From positions 62,001 through 126,000 of the forward strand of contig JBJHCV010000005.1 in the NCBI GenBank assembly GCA_050486225.1: a stretch of DNA of 64,000 nt, in the 5' to 3' direction. Both the position numbers and the translations under genes were made by a program. The notes beneath the pieces were generated by a model. It was not told the DNA's origin, did not search any database, and worked only from the letters and a program-made list of their open reading frames with translations. This document shows, piece after piece, positions 16,521 through 26,415 of this stretch. The stretch's first letter is position 1; each line of letters opens with the position of its first letter. Source of the DNA: JBBDIX01 sp050486225. GTDB taxonomy: Bacteria; Actinomycetota; Nitriliruptoria; Nitriliruptorales; Nitriliruptoraceae.

Positions 16521-18866
16521 TCAGCCTTCGGTGAGTCCATCGTCGGGTGCGGATGCCTGACGCGGCGGGTGCCCGCGGGTGTCGTCAATGTCGTCGCGAA
16601 ACCTGCGCAACTGTGCGATCCGTGTGGCGGCGTCACGTACGTGCGCGTGGACGAGCGCCGTCGACACGAGGTGCCCGAGCATCCAGCGTGCGTGCAGGAC
16701 GTCAGGCTGTCCGATCCAGCGCGCGACGAGCGTCCGGGGTGGTCCGATCGCCAGCACGAACACACCGGCTGCTGCGGCCACGAAGGCGAGGCGCTGGGCG
16801 GCCGCGCCCGTCGCGACCCAGTGGACGATCACCGGGACCACGAGCAGATTGGTCCACGGCGACACCTCGCGCCACAGCACGAACCGGGCGATGTCGAACC
16901 GCTGACGGCCGGTGAGCCGCCGGGACCGCAGGCCCTTCCCCAGGCCGCGCAGTGCCCGGCGATGCCACGGGTGGTCGGCGTCCTGTACGCCGCTCCACCA
17001 GCCTCGCCACGTCCGTGGCGCGAGCGTTCGAGCGATCAGGCGAGGTTCGACATCGATGACGCCGCCGGCCTCGGCGACCAGCACGGCGGTCTCCAGGTCG
17101 TCCACGAGGTGCGGACCGCGCAGGCCGATCGTGCGAAGCAGTTCGGTGCGCCAGTACGCGTTGGGTCCGCCGGCGAGTGGGAACGCACGATCGCGGCGAC
17201 GTGCTCGGGCATCGGCAGGGGTCGCTGCCTCGTGGTCGACCGCGACCCGTCGCGCCGTGCGTGACGTCGACCCGTTGCGGATCAGGTCGTGGCCCTGCAC
17301 CACGTCGCTGCCCTGGGAGAGGGCTCTCCAGGCACGGCGGAACGCGTTGGGTGCAGGGTGCTGGCTCGCGGTGAAGATGCCGACGTAGTCCCCAGTCGTG
17401 ATCGCCAGGGCTGCCGTGACGTCGTGCACGAGCGACGTCGACCCCTCGACGCGCATGACGGTCACACGGTCGTCGTCCGTGGCCACCCGGCGCATCCTCG
17501 TCTCCACGGGCAGCGGATGGGGTGTGTGGTAGGCGACGACGATCTGGGTGACAGGGGTCTCCAGACGACGGAACGCCTCGATCGTCTCAAGGATGGTCGC
17601 GGACACGTCGGGCAGGTGGGCGACCAGGATCGCGGTCGCCGGAGGATCGGCCACGCTCGGGGTGTTGGTCGTGGACGCGTCGCGTCGCGCGTGGCGTCCC
17701 CCCACCAGTGTCCCGACCGCCGTGGCGAGCAGTGACGCACCCCCGATGCCCAGCATCAGCCACGACGCGTCGAACCCCCGGGCGTCGGACACGGTGAGCA
17801 CCAGCAGGGGCAGGCCGACGGCGATCGCCAGCGACACGGCGAGCACCGCGGGCGTGCGCAGTCGTCCTGCCAGCGGCCACCGTCTCGGGATTGGCCGGGC
17901 GGTCCACGGTGCGAGCACGTGTGCGGGCAGGCCGGACTCCATCGCCGGGGTCCAGCGCACCGGCCGGTCGTCGAGCCGCGACCCCGCGTGCGCGGCAGCG
18001 GCGCGGGCACGCGCGACGACGTCCTGCGGCCTCCTTCCGTCTCCGAGCCGCGCGTATCCGGTGGACACGACGAGGTGGTGTGGTTCGCCATGGATCGTGA
18101 TGGGATGGTCAGCGACGGCGCGCGCGATCGCGTCGAGCCGACGCTCTGCCTCGGACGGTGCGGTGTCCGGCATGAGGAGCAGGAGTTCGCCGGGTGCGAG
18201 CCGCCCGAGGACGTCGAGGGGCCGTGCGACGGTGAGGATCCGAGCGCCCGCGGTGCGTACGAGCACCTGGAAGGCGCGCTGGCCCAGTTCGTCGACGAGC
18301 GCCGGTTCGGGCAGGCTCAGCATGGCGACGACGCCGTCAGCGGCCCCGCGTGCCACCCGCTGGTGTTCGCGGGTGAGTTCTGCCTCCAGCCGGTCCGTCG
18401 TCACCAGTCCCGTGGCCTGGTCGGTCGGGAGGTCGTCGGCGGTCGGCGCGGGCCGTCCGAGGCGTTCGGCGACGAGGTTCAGGAGCACGTCGGGGTCGGC
18501 AGGAGCGTCCACCCGGTCGTGGGCGTCCAGGCAGAACCGGCGAACGACGTCGTCACCGACCTCCGGAGGCGTGACGAAGAGGAGTGGAACCGGACGCAGG
18601 CGGGGGTCCGTGCGCAGGCGGACGAGCAGGTCGAGGTGGTCGTCGTCCGTGGCGTCGGTGCCCAGCAGCACGAGGTCGACGGCCGCTCGCAGGTGCTCCG
18701 TCGCGGCAGCCGTGTCGGGCACGTCCACGACCCGGCGTCCGTCGCCGGCGACGGACGCGACCAGTTCGGCACGGCGGGCTGCGTCCGGATCGACGACGAG
18801 GATGGTCGCGGAGGGCTCGTGGTCCCCGCCGTTCGCACGCGTGCGTGCTCGCCTGGGGCGTGTCAT
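16521..18866 (-). CDS. Pseudo-receiver / degenerate GGDEF / membrane glycosyltransferase 2 fusion
   Basis: A 781-aa three-module protein. Residues 20-140 are a CheY-like receiver whose phospho-acceptor is lost (DLVLLGTDATDD, Gly at 69). Residues 148-295 are a GGDEF domain in which GGDEF is APGEL (224-228), so it cannot make c-di-GMP, but the inhibitory-site RxxD is kept as RPLD (215-218) exactly five residues before it. Two membrane helices (340-358, 370-389) precede a family 2 glycosyltransferase-like domain (410-620), followed by two more helices (about 672-710) as in processive polysaccharide synthases. The GT motifs are also divergent: DxD is TAS (IFTASQHPAPN), the acid pair is VDDLET, and QxxRW is not canonical. 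It probably senses c-di-GMP to control glycan synthesis or export. The start overlaps the pabC stop (ATGA). Confidence 0.85.
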   Translation of the reverse strand: MTRPRRARTRANGGDHEPSATILVVDPDAARRAELVASVAGDGRRVVDVPDTAAATEHLRAAVDLVLLGTDATDDDHLDLLVRLRTDPRLRPVPLLFVTPPEVGDDVVRRFCLDAHDRVDAPADPDVLLNLVAERLGRPAPTADDLPTDQATGLVTTDRLEAELTREHQRVARGAADGVVAMLSLPEPALVDELGQRAFQVLVRTAGARILTVARPLDVLGRLAPGELLLLMPDTAPSEAERRLDAIARAVADHPITIHGEPHHLVVSTGYARLGDGRRPQDVVARARAAAAHAGSRLDDRPVRWTPAMESGLPAHVLAPWTARPIPRRWPLAGRLRTPAVLAVSLAIAVGLPLLVLTVSDARGFDASWLMLGIGGASLLATAVGTLVGGRHARRDASTTNTPSVADPPATAILVAHLPDVSATILETIEAFRRLETPVTQIVVAYHTPHPLPVETRMRRVATDDDRVTVMRVEGSTSLVHDVTAALAITTGDYVGIFTASQHPAPNAFRRAWRALSQGSDVVQGHDLIRNGSTSRTARRVAVDHEAATPADARARRRDRAFPLAGGPNAYWRTELLRTIGLRGPHLVDDLETAVLVAEAGGVIDVEPRLIARTLAPRTWRGWWSGVQDADHPWHRRALRGLGKGLRSRRLTGRQRFDIARFVLWREVSPWTNLLVVPVIVHWVATGAAAQRLAFVAAAAGVFVLAIGPPRTLVARWIGQPDVLHARWMLGHLVSTALVHAHVRDAATRIAQLRRFRDDIDDTRGHPPRQASAPDDGLTEG

Positions 18867-19732
18867 GGGCGCTCCCTGTCACCGCCGGCGCGTTCGCGGG
18901 CCACCTCGTCGTCGTAGGCCTGGCGCAGGCGCCCTGTGACGGGCCCGGGTTCACCGTCGCCGATCGGGATCCCGTCCACACCCACCAGGGGGACGACGCC
19001 GCGCGTGGAGGCGGTGACGAACGCCTCGTCGGCGGCGCGCAGGGTGGACAGGTCGAACGACGACTCGTCGACGTCGACGCCGAGGTCCTGCGCGAGATCG
19101 AGCACCACACGGCGGGTGATCCCGGCGAGCAGGCCGTCGACGACCGGCGGCGTGCGCAGTCTCCCGTCGACGACGAGGAACAGGTTGGAGCTCGCGCCCT
19201 CGAGCACCTGTCCGTCCGGCGTGGTCAGCAGCGCCTCGTCGGCGCCCTGTTCCCTCGCGCGTCGTCCGGCCGTGAGCGCCGACAGGTACGAGGTGGCCTT
19301 CACGTGGGGAAGGTCGCGGGTGACCGGGATCGACACGGCAGTTGCACGGGTGGGGGCTGCGGCGAGCGGATGACTGGTCACCACGACGGTCGGTCCGGTG
19401 GCGCGTGCCCCGGGAAAGTCACTGAAGGGGTCGAGGGTCCCGGCCGACGTCGTCAGTCGCACGGCACTGTCGGCGCCGTCCAGCGCCCGCAGGTTGGCGT
19501 CCACCGTCGTGTGGACCGCGTCGCGCAGCACCGCCACGTCGAGTTCGAAGCCAAGTTCGGTCGCGCCCTCGACAGCGCGCTGCAGGTGCGCGTCGAGCCG
19601 GAACACGTGGTCACCGAATGCTCGCATGGTCTCGAACACGCCGTGGCCGCTGCGGAACCCCACGTCGTAGACGGACACCGTCGCCTGGCGGGCGTCGACG
19701 AGCCGTCCGTCGATCCAGGCCACCAGGTCCAC
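18863..19732 (-). CDS. pabC: Aminodeoxychorismate lyase-like / class IV PLP aminotransferase
   Basis: The 289-aa fold-type IV PLP enzyme is of the branched-chain aminotransferase / 4-amino-4-deoxychorismate lyase group. Visible marks are VYDVGFRSGHGVFETMRAF near the N-terminus, the PLP lysine in LPHVKATSYL, and EGASSNLFLVVDG followed by GLLAGITRR. The adjacent PabB gene makes ADC lyase (4-aminobenzoate formation for folate) the best reading, but a D-amino-acid or branched-chain transaminase cannot be excluded from sequence alone. GTG 19732 is preceded by AGGGAG at about 5 nt; the open frame further upstream is antisense to pabB and rejected. The 3' end overlaps the downstream fusion gene by 4 nt. 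Confidence 0.85.
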   Translation of the reverse strand: MDLVAWIDGRLVDARQATVSVYDVGFRSGHGVFETMRAFGDHVFRLDAHLQRAVEGATELGFELDVAVLRDAVHTTVDANLRALDGADSAVRLTTSAGTLDPFSDFPGARATGPTVVVTSHPLAAAPTRATAVSIPVTRDLPHVKATSYLSALTAGRRAREQGADEALLTTPDGQVLEGASSNLFLVVDGRLRTPPVVDGLLAGITRRVVLDLAQDLGVDVDESSFDLSTLRAADEAFVTASTRGVVPLVGVDGIPIGDGEPGPVTGRLRQAYDDEVARERAGGDRERP

Positions 19733-19782
19733 CAGCACTCCCTGCACGTGTCGTCGCGTCAGTCTGCCACGATCTGCGGGCG

Positions 19783-21195
19783 TCACGGTGTCGCGGACAC
19801 CGCCCGGAGGAACGCCGCTGCCTTGTCGAGGGTCTCCTCGTACTCGGCCACAGGGTCCGAGTCGGCCACGATGCCACCACCGGCCCCGTAGTCGGCCGTG
19901 CCGTCGGTCGTCAGCGTCGCGGTGCGGATGGCCACGGACAGGCTCGCGTGACCGGACGCCAGGTAGCCGATGGCGCCGCAGTACCAGCCTCGGGTCACCG
20001 GTTCGATGGTGTCGACGAGTCGCATCGCGGCGACCTTCGGGGCGCCGGTGATCGACCCGCACGGGTACGTGGCGCGCAGCAGTGCGCCGTACCCGACACC
20101 GTCGACCAGCTGCCCCGACACGCTCGACACGAGATGCCACACGGTGGGGTGCGCCTCGACCGAGAACAGCTGGGGGACCTGCACCGTGCCGGGACGGCAC
20201 ACCCTGCCGAGGTCGTTGCGCTCCATGTCGACCACCATCACGTTCTCGGCCCGGTCCTTGGGCGAGGTGGCGAGGTCGTCGGCGAGTGCGGCGTCGAGGT
20301 GGGGATCGCGGACGCGTGGGCGGGTGCCCTTGATGGGTCGGGTCTCGACGCGCCCCTCCACGACGTGCAGGAAGGTCTCCGGAGAGATCGACGCGATGCC
20401 GAGCATCGGCAGGCATGCGCCGAGCGGCGCAGGGCTCTCGCGGGCGAGTGCCACGTACAGGTCGATGGTGTCCCCGTCCCACGGGGCCGTGAGCCGCTGG
20501 GTGAGGTTCACCTGGAACACGTCCCCGGCCGACACGTGCTCCAGGATCCGTTCCACCGCGTCGAGGTACTCGCGGCGGGACATCGACGAGGCTGCCTGCC
20601 GCGTCGTGTCCGGTCGGTCCGGCGCGATGCCGTCGACGTCGGCCTGTCGCAACCGGTCCTCGAGCACCCTGCGGCGCGTGGCCAGTGGTGCGCCCGGGGC
20701 GTGCCCGTTGGACGGCCGCTCGACGAGCAGGACGGTGTCGAGGTCCGGGGACACCGCGACGACGTGCTCGGCGAACCACAGGGCGACGTCGCCATGGGTC
20801 CGGTCTCGCGTGGCGAGCCCCGGGAGCCGTTCGACCCGGCGGGCGAGGTCGTACGCGAACGCCCCGACGAGCCCGCCGGTGAACGGGGGCAGGTCCGGGT
20901 CGACCCGTGCGCCCGGATCGAGGCCCTCCATCGCGCACACGTGGTCGAGCGCGTCGAACGGATCGGTGCCCAGGTCGTGTGCTCCGTTGCCGTCGACCAG
21001 TGTCGTGCGGGTGCCGTCGTCGACGACGCGATGCTCGCCGACCGGTACCACGTAGGACCAGCCGACCCCGTCCGCGGACTCGAGGAGGACCGCCGGCTGC
21101 AGGGCGCGCAGCATCGCGGTCAGGTCGACCCGTCCATCCGACCGGCGGGGTACGTCAGGAACCGCGTCGACCTTCGGCGTGCGGGCAGAGGTCAC
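19783..21195 (-). CDS. pabB: Aminodeoxychorismate synthase component I
   Basis: The 470-aa chorismate-binding enzyme aminates chorismate to aminodeoxychorismate for folate synthesis. The C-terminal chorismate-utilising domain carries SAGDVFQVNLTQRL, the PIKGTRPR motif that marks PabB/ADC synthases, VMVVDMERNDLGRV, TYPCGSITGAPKVAAM and YGAGGGIVADSDP. The N-terminal part has GLVGAFAYDLARRVE. GTG 21195 has GGGAGG 5 nt upstream. It is first in a leftward operon with pabC (50-nt gap). No glutaminase (PabA) gene lies nearby, so TrpG/PabA must come from elsewhere. Anthranilate synthase TrpE is less likely given PIKGT and the pabC partner. Confidence 0.92.
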   Translation of the reverse strand: MTSARTPKVDAVPDVPRRSDGRVDLTAMLRALQPAVLLESADGVGWSYVVPVGEHRVVDDGTRTTLVDGNGAHDLGTDPFDALDHVCAMEGLDPGARVDPDLPPFTGGLVGAFAYDLARRVERLPGLATRDRTHGDVALWFAEHVVAVSPDLDTVLLVERPSNGHAPGAPLATRRRVLEDRLRQADVDGIAPDRPDTTRQAASSMSRREYLDAVERILEHVSAGDVFQVNLTQRLTAPWDGDTIDLYVALARESPAPLGACLPMLGIASISPETFLHVVEGRVETRPIKGTRPRVRDPHLDAALADDLATSPKDRAENVMVVDMERNDLGRVCRPGTVQVPQLFSVEAHPTVWHLVSSVSGQLVDGVGYGALLRATYPCGSITGAPKVAAMRLVDTIEPVTRGWYCGAIGYLASGHASLSVAIRTATLTTDGTADYGAGGGIVADSDPVAEYEETLDKAAAFLRAVSATP

Positions 21196-21289
21196 CGCTG
21201 CCTCCCTGTCCCGCGTGCGGCACGGCCCGGCGGGCGCCGGTGCGACGGAGCATAGGAGCGGGCGCGGGCCCGCCGCGGCTCGGTGCCGG

Positions 21290-21544
21290 TCAGCCGGGGC
21301 TGGCGGTGCGCCGCCGCTGGAGGGGTACGACCGGACGTGCGCCGGGACCGACGACGAGGTCGTCGAGCAGGCGTCGTGTCGCGCCGGTCACCTCCTCGAC
21401 GGCGCGGTCGAACACGTCACGGTTCGCCGCGGAGGGAGCGCGGAACCCACTGACCTTCCGGACGAACTGCAGGGCGGCGTCACGCACCTCGTCGGCGGTG
21501 GCCGGTGGTTGGGCGCCTCGCAGTTGCTGGATGTTGCGACACAT
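21290..21544 (-). CDS. DUF2277 family protein
   Basis: An 84-aa protein beginning MCRNIQQLRGAQPPATADE, followed by AALQFVRKVSGFRAPSAANR and VEEVTGATRRLLDDL, which is the whole conserved core of DUF2277. The N-terminal MCRNI with its single Cys is invariant in the family as I know it; no function is established. ATG 21544 has an excellent SD (GGAGG, 6 nt). It sits 38 nt downstream of the DrrAB-like exporter operon on the same strand and may be its last gene. Confidence 0.9.
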   Translation of the reverse strand: MCRNIQQLRGAQPPATADEVRDAALQFVRKVSGFRAPSAANRDVFDRAVEEVTGATRRLLDDLVVGPGARPVVPLQRRRTASPG

Positions 21545-21581
21545 CGTCGACCTCCTCGGTCATCGACCGGCGCGGCTCGTG

Positions 21582-22378
21582 TCACCGCAGCGTCGAGCGT
21601 CGGTACGCGCGGACCGACAGGGGCACGAACACGGCCAGGATGATCGCGATCCAGAGCAGCGTGTAGGTGACCGGGTGCTGCATGGACCAGGCCTCGGACG
21701 TGGACGGTCCGGCGTTGCCGAACAGTTCGCGGATCGACTGGGTCACCGTGGACACCGGGTTCCACTCGACGAATCGCTGGAGGAACGGCGGGAAGAACTC
21801 GAGCGGCACGAAGGCGTTGGACACGAACGTCAGCGGCATGATCACCATGAACGAGGCGTTGTTGATCACCTCCACGCTCGGGACCAGCAGACCCACCCAC
21901 GCCATCACCCACGAGAACGCGAAGGCGAACAGCAGCAGCAGGGCGTAGGCGACCAGCGCGTCGACCACCGACCCGCGGATCCGCCATCCGACGACGAGTC
22001 CCGTGAGCGACATGATCACGATCGACAGGACGTTGTAGATCACGTCGCTCGCGGTGCGACCGACGAGCATCGCCGAGCGGGACATCGGCAGGGACCGGAA
22101 CCGGTCGATGATGCCCTTGCTCATGTCCTCGGCGATCCCGGCGCCGGTGAACGTCGCGCCGAACACGACCGTCTGCGCGAAGATCCCGCCGATGAGGAAC
22201 TCGCGGTAGTTCACCCCGTCGGGCACCGCGATCGCGTTGCCGAACACGTAGGCGAACAGCAGGACGAACATGACCGGAGACATCAGGACCCACACGAGGA
22301 CCTCGGGGACCCGTCGGATCCGGATGACGTTGCGCTTGGCGATGACGTGGCCGTCGATGACGGCGTCGACGAGTCGGC

Positions 22379-22382
<4 letters not shown>
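21582..22382 (-). CDS. ABC-2 type exporter permease (DrrB-like)
   Basis: A 266-aa permease with six transmembrane helices and the ABC-2 signature of DrrB-type daunorubicin/lipid exporters: a cytoplasmic stretch KGIIDRFRSLPMSRSAMLVGR, then LTFVSNAFVPLEFFPPFLQRFVEWNP near the C-terminus. Its start overlaps the stop of the ATPase gene by 4 nt, so the two are translationally coupled. Substrate unknown: hydrophobic drugs, lipids or glycans are typical. A close paralogue is at 51310-52149. Confidence 0.92.
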
Positions 22383-23428
<1,046 letters not shown>

Positions 23429-23658
23429 TGGTGACTCTTCGTTCGTGGCGCGTCGTCGCGAACGACGCCGTGCCGGCGGTGCGTCGCGGGCAGCGACGCA
23501 GGATGTGCCCGGCGGCGTCGGTCGACGCCGCAGCGAATCATGCTCCGGGGGTGTGACGTGCGGGTGGCCCCGGACTCATCGGTGCGTGTGACCGTCCCCG
23601 CCGGGAGGTGTGGTACCCCTCCCCGCCAGGGATACCCGGTCCGGACGAGGGTGGGGAG

Positions 23659-24663
23659 ATGGATCGCGAACTCGAGCACGACCCGACGCGACCGCTCGTG
23701 GTCGGTTCCGACGTGGTCGCACGGTTGCCCGCCTCCGTGGCGCTCGAGGCGGCGCACACGGCGGCGGTCTGTCAGCTCGCGACCGACACGACGCTCGGCC
23801 GCCTGAACGTGGCGATTCCGGGTGGGGGGATGCGCATCCTGGCGGCGGTTCTGCCCTCGCTCGGGGTCCTCGGACACAAGCAGTTCCACGAGACCGCCAA
23901 CGGGGCCGTGCGCTACGCCATCCACCTGTTCTCCGTCGACGACGGCCGGCCGCTGGGCATCGTCGACGCCGCGCTGGTCACCCCGATGCGAACGGCAGCG
24001 ACCGCTGCGGTCGCCGCGGGCGCGTGCCGTGACGTGCACGGCCCGGTCGCCGTCGGGGTCATCGGGTCGGGAATGGAGGCTCGAAGTGGCCTGGAGATGC
24101 TGGCGGCCACCTTCGACGTCCGGGCTGCCCGTGTCACCAGCCGCAACCCGGAGAACCGCGATGCGTTCGCCCGCACGATGCAGGAGTCGCTCGACCTGCC
24201 CGTCGAGGCCGTCGACTCCACCCGCGCCGCCGCGGACGGTGCCGACGTCGTGTACGTCGCCACCAACTCGCGCGGGGCCGTGGTGGTCGACCGCGCCGCG
24301 CTCACCGGGGTGCCCCTGGTCCTGTCGATCGGTTCGACCGTTCCTGCCCAGCGGGAGCTCGCCGGTGACGTGCTGCTCGGTGCCGACCGTGTCGTCATCG
24401 ACACCCCTGAGGTCCTCGAGGAGTCCGGCGACGCCCTGGAGGCGATCGAGCTGGGCTTCGACGTGCGAGGTGTCGAGCGGCTCGGGGACGTGCTCGCGTC
24501 CGGTGTGGGCCCTCCGGGGGCGCAGACGCTCTACAAGTCGATCGGTTCGCCCGAACAGGACGTGGTGCTCGCCCTGGCCATCCTCGAGCGGGCGCGCGCC
24601 GAGGGGCTCGGGACGTCCATCCCGGCGCTCAGCATGGTCAAGTGGCTCCATCCCGGGCCGTGA
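23659..24663 (+). CDS. Ornithine cyclodeaminase / mu-crystallin family NAD(P)-dependent enzyme
   Basis: A 334-aa protein of the OCD/mu-crystallin family. The Rossmann nucleotide-binding motif is GVIGSGMEARSGLEML, preceded by LVTPMRTAATAAVAA, and the substrate-binding Lys lies in VLGHKQFHE. The C-terminus has LYKSIGSPEQDVVLA, also conserved in the family. Members include ornithine cyclodeaminase, alanine dehydrogenase, ketimine reductase and siderophore/staphylopine-type enzymes; the sequence does not choose among them. ATG 23659 follows GTGGGGAG closely. It is monocistronic, with a small hairpin after the stop. Confidence 0.88.
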   Translation: MDRELEHDPTRPLVVGSDVVARLPASVALEAAHTAAVCQLATDTTLGRLNVAIPGGGMRILAAVLPSLGVLGHKQFHETANGAVRYAIHLFSVDDGRPLGIVDAALVTPMRTAATAAVAAGACRDVHGPVAVGVIGSGMEARSGLEMLAATFDVRAARVTSRNPENRDAFARTMQESLDLPVEAVDSTRAAADGADVVYVATNSRGAVVVDRAALTGVPLVLSIGSTVPAQRELAGDVLLGADRVVIDTPEVLEESGDALEAIELGFDVRGVERLGDVLASGVGPPGAQTLYKSIGSPEQDVVLALAILERARAEGLGTSIPALSMVKWLHPGP

Positions 24664-24678
24664 CCGCGCGTCCGTCCC

Positions 24679-24695
24679 GCTGCGTCGAGCGCAGC
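24679..24695. terminator. Short hairpin between convergent genes
   Basis: GCTGCG (24679-24684) and CGCAGC (24690-24695) form a 6-bp stem with loop TCGAG between the OCD-like gene and the convergent Na/Pi cotransporter gene. It is weak, but is the only hairpin in the 33-nt gap. Confidence 0.4.
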
Positions 24696-24696
24696 T

Positions 24697-26352
24697 TCAC
24701 GGGGTGTCGAGTCCGTGCGCGATCCGCCGGGTCACGTGGGACACGTGGTCGAGGTGTCCGACGACCTCCACCTCGCGTTCGTACGCGCGGACCCGGTTCG
24801 GGGCGTCGGCGCGCAACCGGCCCGTCAGGTGCCGCAGGGCCCCGTCACGCCTCGTCGTGACGTCGTGGTACGCCGCGTCGAGCGCTGCGCCGTCGGGGGC
24901 CACACCCTCCCGCAGCCCGACGACGACCACGTGCAGCTGAGCGACGACGGCGGCGTGCAGGTCGGTGACCACCTCGGTGGTCGGCCAGCTGGGCAGCACC
25001 CCCTCGGCGAGCCGACGTCGTCCGAGGCGGGCGAGGTTCACCTCGACGACGTCCCCGATCGTCTCCAGGTCGTTGGTCACCTGCAGCAGCGTGAACAGTT
25101 CACGTCCCTGCTCGTCGGAGAGCTCGTGGCGTCCGATCGCGCCCAGGTACGCGATGACGTCGGCGTGGATCGCGTCGATCCGTCGGTCGCGCTCGACGAG
25201 GTCGGCGAGTTCGTCGCGGGTGCCGTGCAGGACCGTCGGCATCGCCCGGTCCAGCGCCTCGGCGACCTCCTCGGCGAGACGCACGAGTTCGCGGCGCACG
25301 AGTTCGAGGGCGACGTCGGGGGTGTCGAGCACGTCGTCGTCGAGGTGCCTGGCACCGAGCCGGCCGGAGTCGGGACGGTCCGGGACGGCGCGCTCGACGA
25401 GCCGAGCGAGCGGGCCGGTCAGCCCGACGAACAGCAGCAGGTTCGCGACCTTGAACACCGTGTACGCGTTCGCGAGCTGCCGTGGCGTCTCCGCCGCGAG
25501 ACGCGCGACCGGGTCCGCGAGTTCGTGGACCGGTGAGATCGTCACGGCGAGGTCGGCGAGCGAGGGGATCAGCCACACCCACACCGCGACGCCGACGACG
25601 TTGACCACCGTGTGCACGACGGCGACGCGCAGACCGGACCGCTCGGTGCCGAGCCCCGCGATCAGCGGGGTGACACAGGTCCCGATGCTCGCGCCGAGCA
25701 GCACCGCGATGCCCGTCGGCAGGTCCACGAGCCCCTGGGCGGCCAGGACGATCACCACACCCGACGTCGCCGACGACGACTGGACGACGGCGGTGAACAC
25801 CGCGCCGGCGAGCAGCGCCACGGCCACGCCCGCGTCACGGGACAGGAGGCCGGTCAGGACCGGGGTGTCACGCAGCGGTTCGACCGCGCCACCCATCACG
25901 TGCATGCCGAGGAACACCAGTCCGATGGCCAGCGTCGCACGTGCCGGCGCGTGCAACGGCTCGAGCCGCCGGACCATCCCAACCCCCACGCCCACCGCGA
26001 CGAGCAGCAGGGCGACGCCGGTCACGTCGAACGCGATCGCCTGCACGGTGATCGTCGTGCCGACGTTGGCGCCCAGCACCACCGCCGCCGCACGCTGCAG
26101 CGACAGCGCGCCGGCGGACACGAACCCGATGAGCAGCACCACCGTTGCCGTCGACGACTGGATCACTCCCGTGGTCACCACGCCGCTGAGTGCCCCGCGA
26201 ACCGGGGTGTCGGAGGCTCGCAGCAGGATGGCGCGCAGGCGGCCGCTCGACACGTTCTGCAGCGCCCGGGTGAGCTGCTGGAGCCCGAGGAGGAACATGG
26301 CGAGGCCGCCCACCAGCCCGGTGGCCACCTCGAACCACGACACGTCCGTCAT
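24697..26352 (-). CDS. Na/Pi cotransporter family protein with PhoU-like C-terminal domain
   Basis: A 551-aa NptA/YjbB-type Na+-dependent phosphate carrier. Two inverted transport repeats carry the signature QSSTATVVLLIGF (about residue 65) and QSSSATSGVVIVL (about 191), with GANVGTTITVQA and GASIGTCVTPLIAG after them. Residues 340-551 form a PhoU-like helical domain (LTLLQVTNDLETIGDVVE). In bacteria these proteins mostly mediate phosphate efflux or uptake. ATG 26352 has no SD; TAGCCT lies 6 nt upstream, suggesting leaderless expression. It is divergent from the TetR-ABC operon. Confidence 0.93.
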   Translation of the reverse strand: MTDVSWFEVATGLVGGLAMFLLGLQQLTRALQNVSSGRLRAILLRASDTPVRGALSGVVTTGVIQSSTATVVLLIGFVSAGALSLQRAAAVVLGANVGTTITVQAIAFDVTGVALLLVAVGVGVGMVRRLEPLHAPARATLAIGLVFLGMHVMGGAVEPLRDTPVLTGLLSRDAGVAVALLAGAVFTAVVQSSSATSGVVIVLAAQGLVDLPTGIAVLLGASIGTCVTPLIAGLGTERSGLRVAVVHTVVNVVGVAVWVWLIPSLADLAVTISPVHELADPVARLAAETPRQLANAYTVFKVANLLLFVGLTGPLARLVERAVPDRPDSGRLGARHLDDDVLDTPDVALELVRRELVRLAEEVAEALDRAMPTVLHGTRDELADLVERDRRIDAIHADVIAYLGAIGRHELSDEQGRELFTLLQVTNDLETIGDVVEVNLARLGRRRLAEGVLPSWPTTEVVTDLHAAVVAQLHVVVVGLREGVAPDGAALDAAYHDVTTRRDGALRHLTGRLRADAPNRVRAYEREVEVVGHLDHVSHVTRRIAHGLDTP

Positions 26353-26358
26353 CCGACC

Positions 26359-26364
26359 AGGCTA
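26359..26364 (-). promoter_or_regulatory. Putative -10 box of Na/Pi cotransporter gene (leaderless)
   Basis: TAGCCT on the minus strand, 6 nt before ATG 26352; no SD is available. It lies about 15 nt from the -35 of the divergent TetR promoter, so both genes share a short control region. Confidence 0.45.
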
Positions 26365-26379
26365 GCGACGGGCGCGGTC

Positions 26380-26408
26380 TTGACGGAGACTGAACAGGTG
26401 TTTAGTTT
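26380..26408 (+). promoter_or_regulatory. TetR promoter TTGACG-N17-TAGTTT with overlapping palindrome
   Basis: TTGACG (26380-26385) and TAGTTT (26403-26408) are separated by exactly 17 nt, and the -10 ends 7 nt before ATG 26416, so the transcript should begin at or near the A of ATG. An imperfect palindrome TGAACA-GG-TGTTTA (26391-26404) fills the spacer and touches the -10, a natural place for the encoded TetR protein to repress itself. A wider ACTGAAC/GTTCAGT pair (26389-26395, 26420-26426) also brackets the region. Confidence 0.7.
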
Positions 26409-26415
26409 GCTGATC

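Noticed and set aside
19733..20938. N-terminal extension of pabC
   Set aside because: It runs within pabB in another frame and is Arg-rich; pabC homologues begin near the WIDGRLVDA motif.
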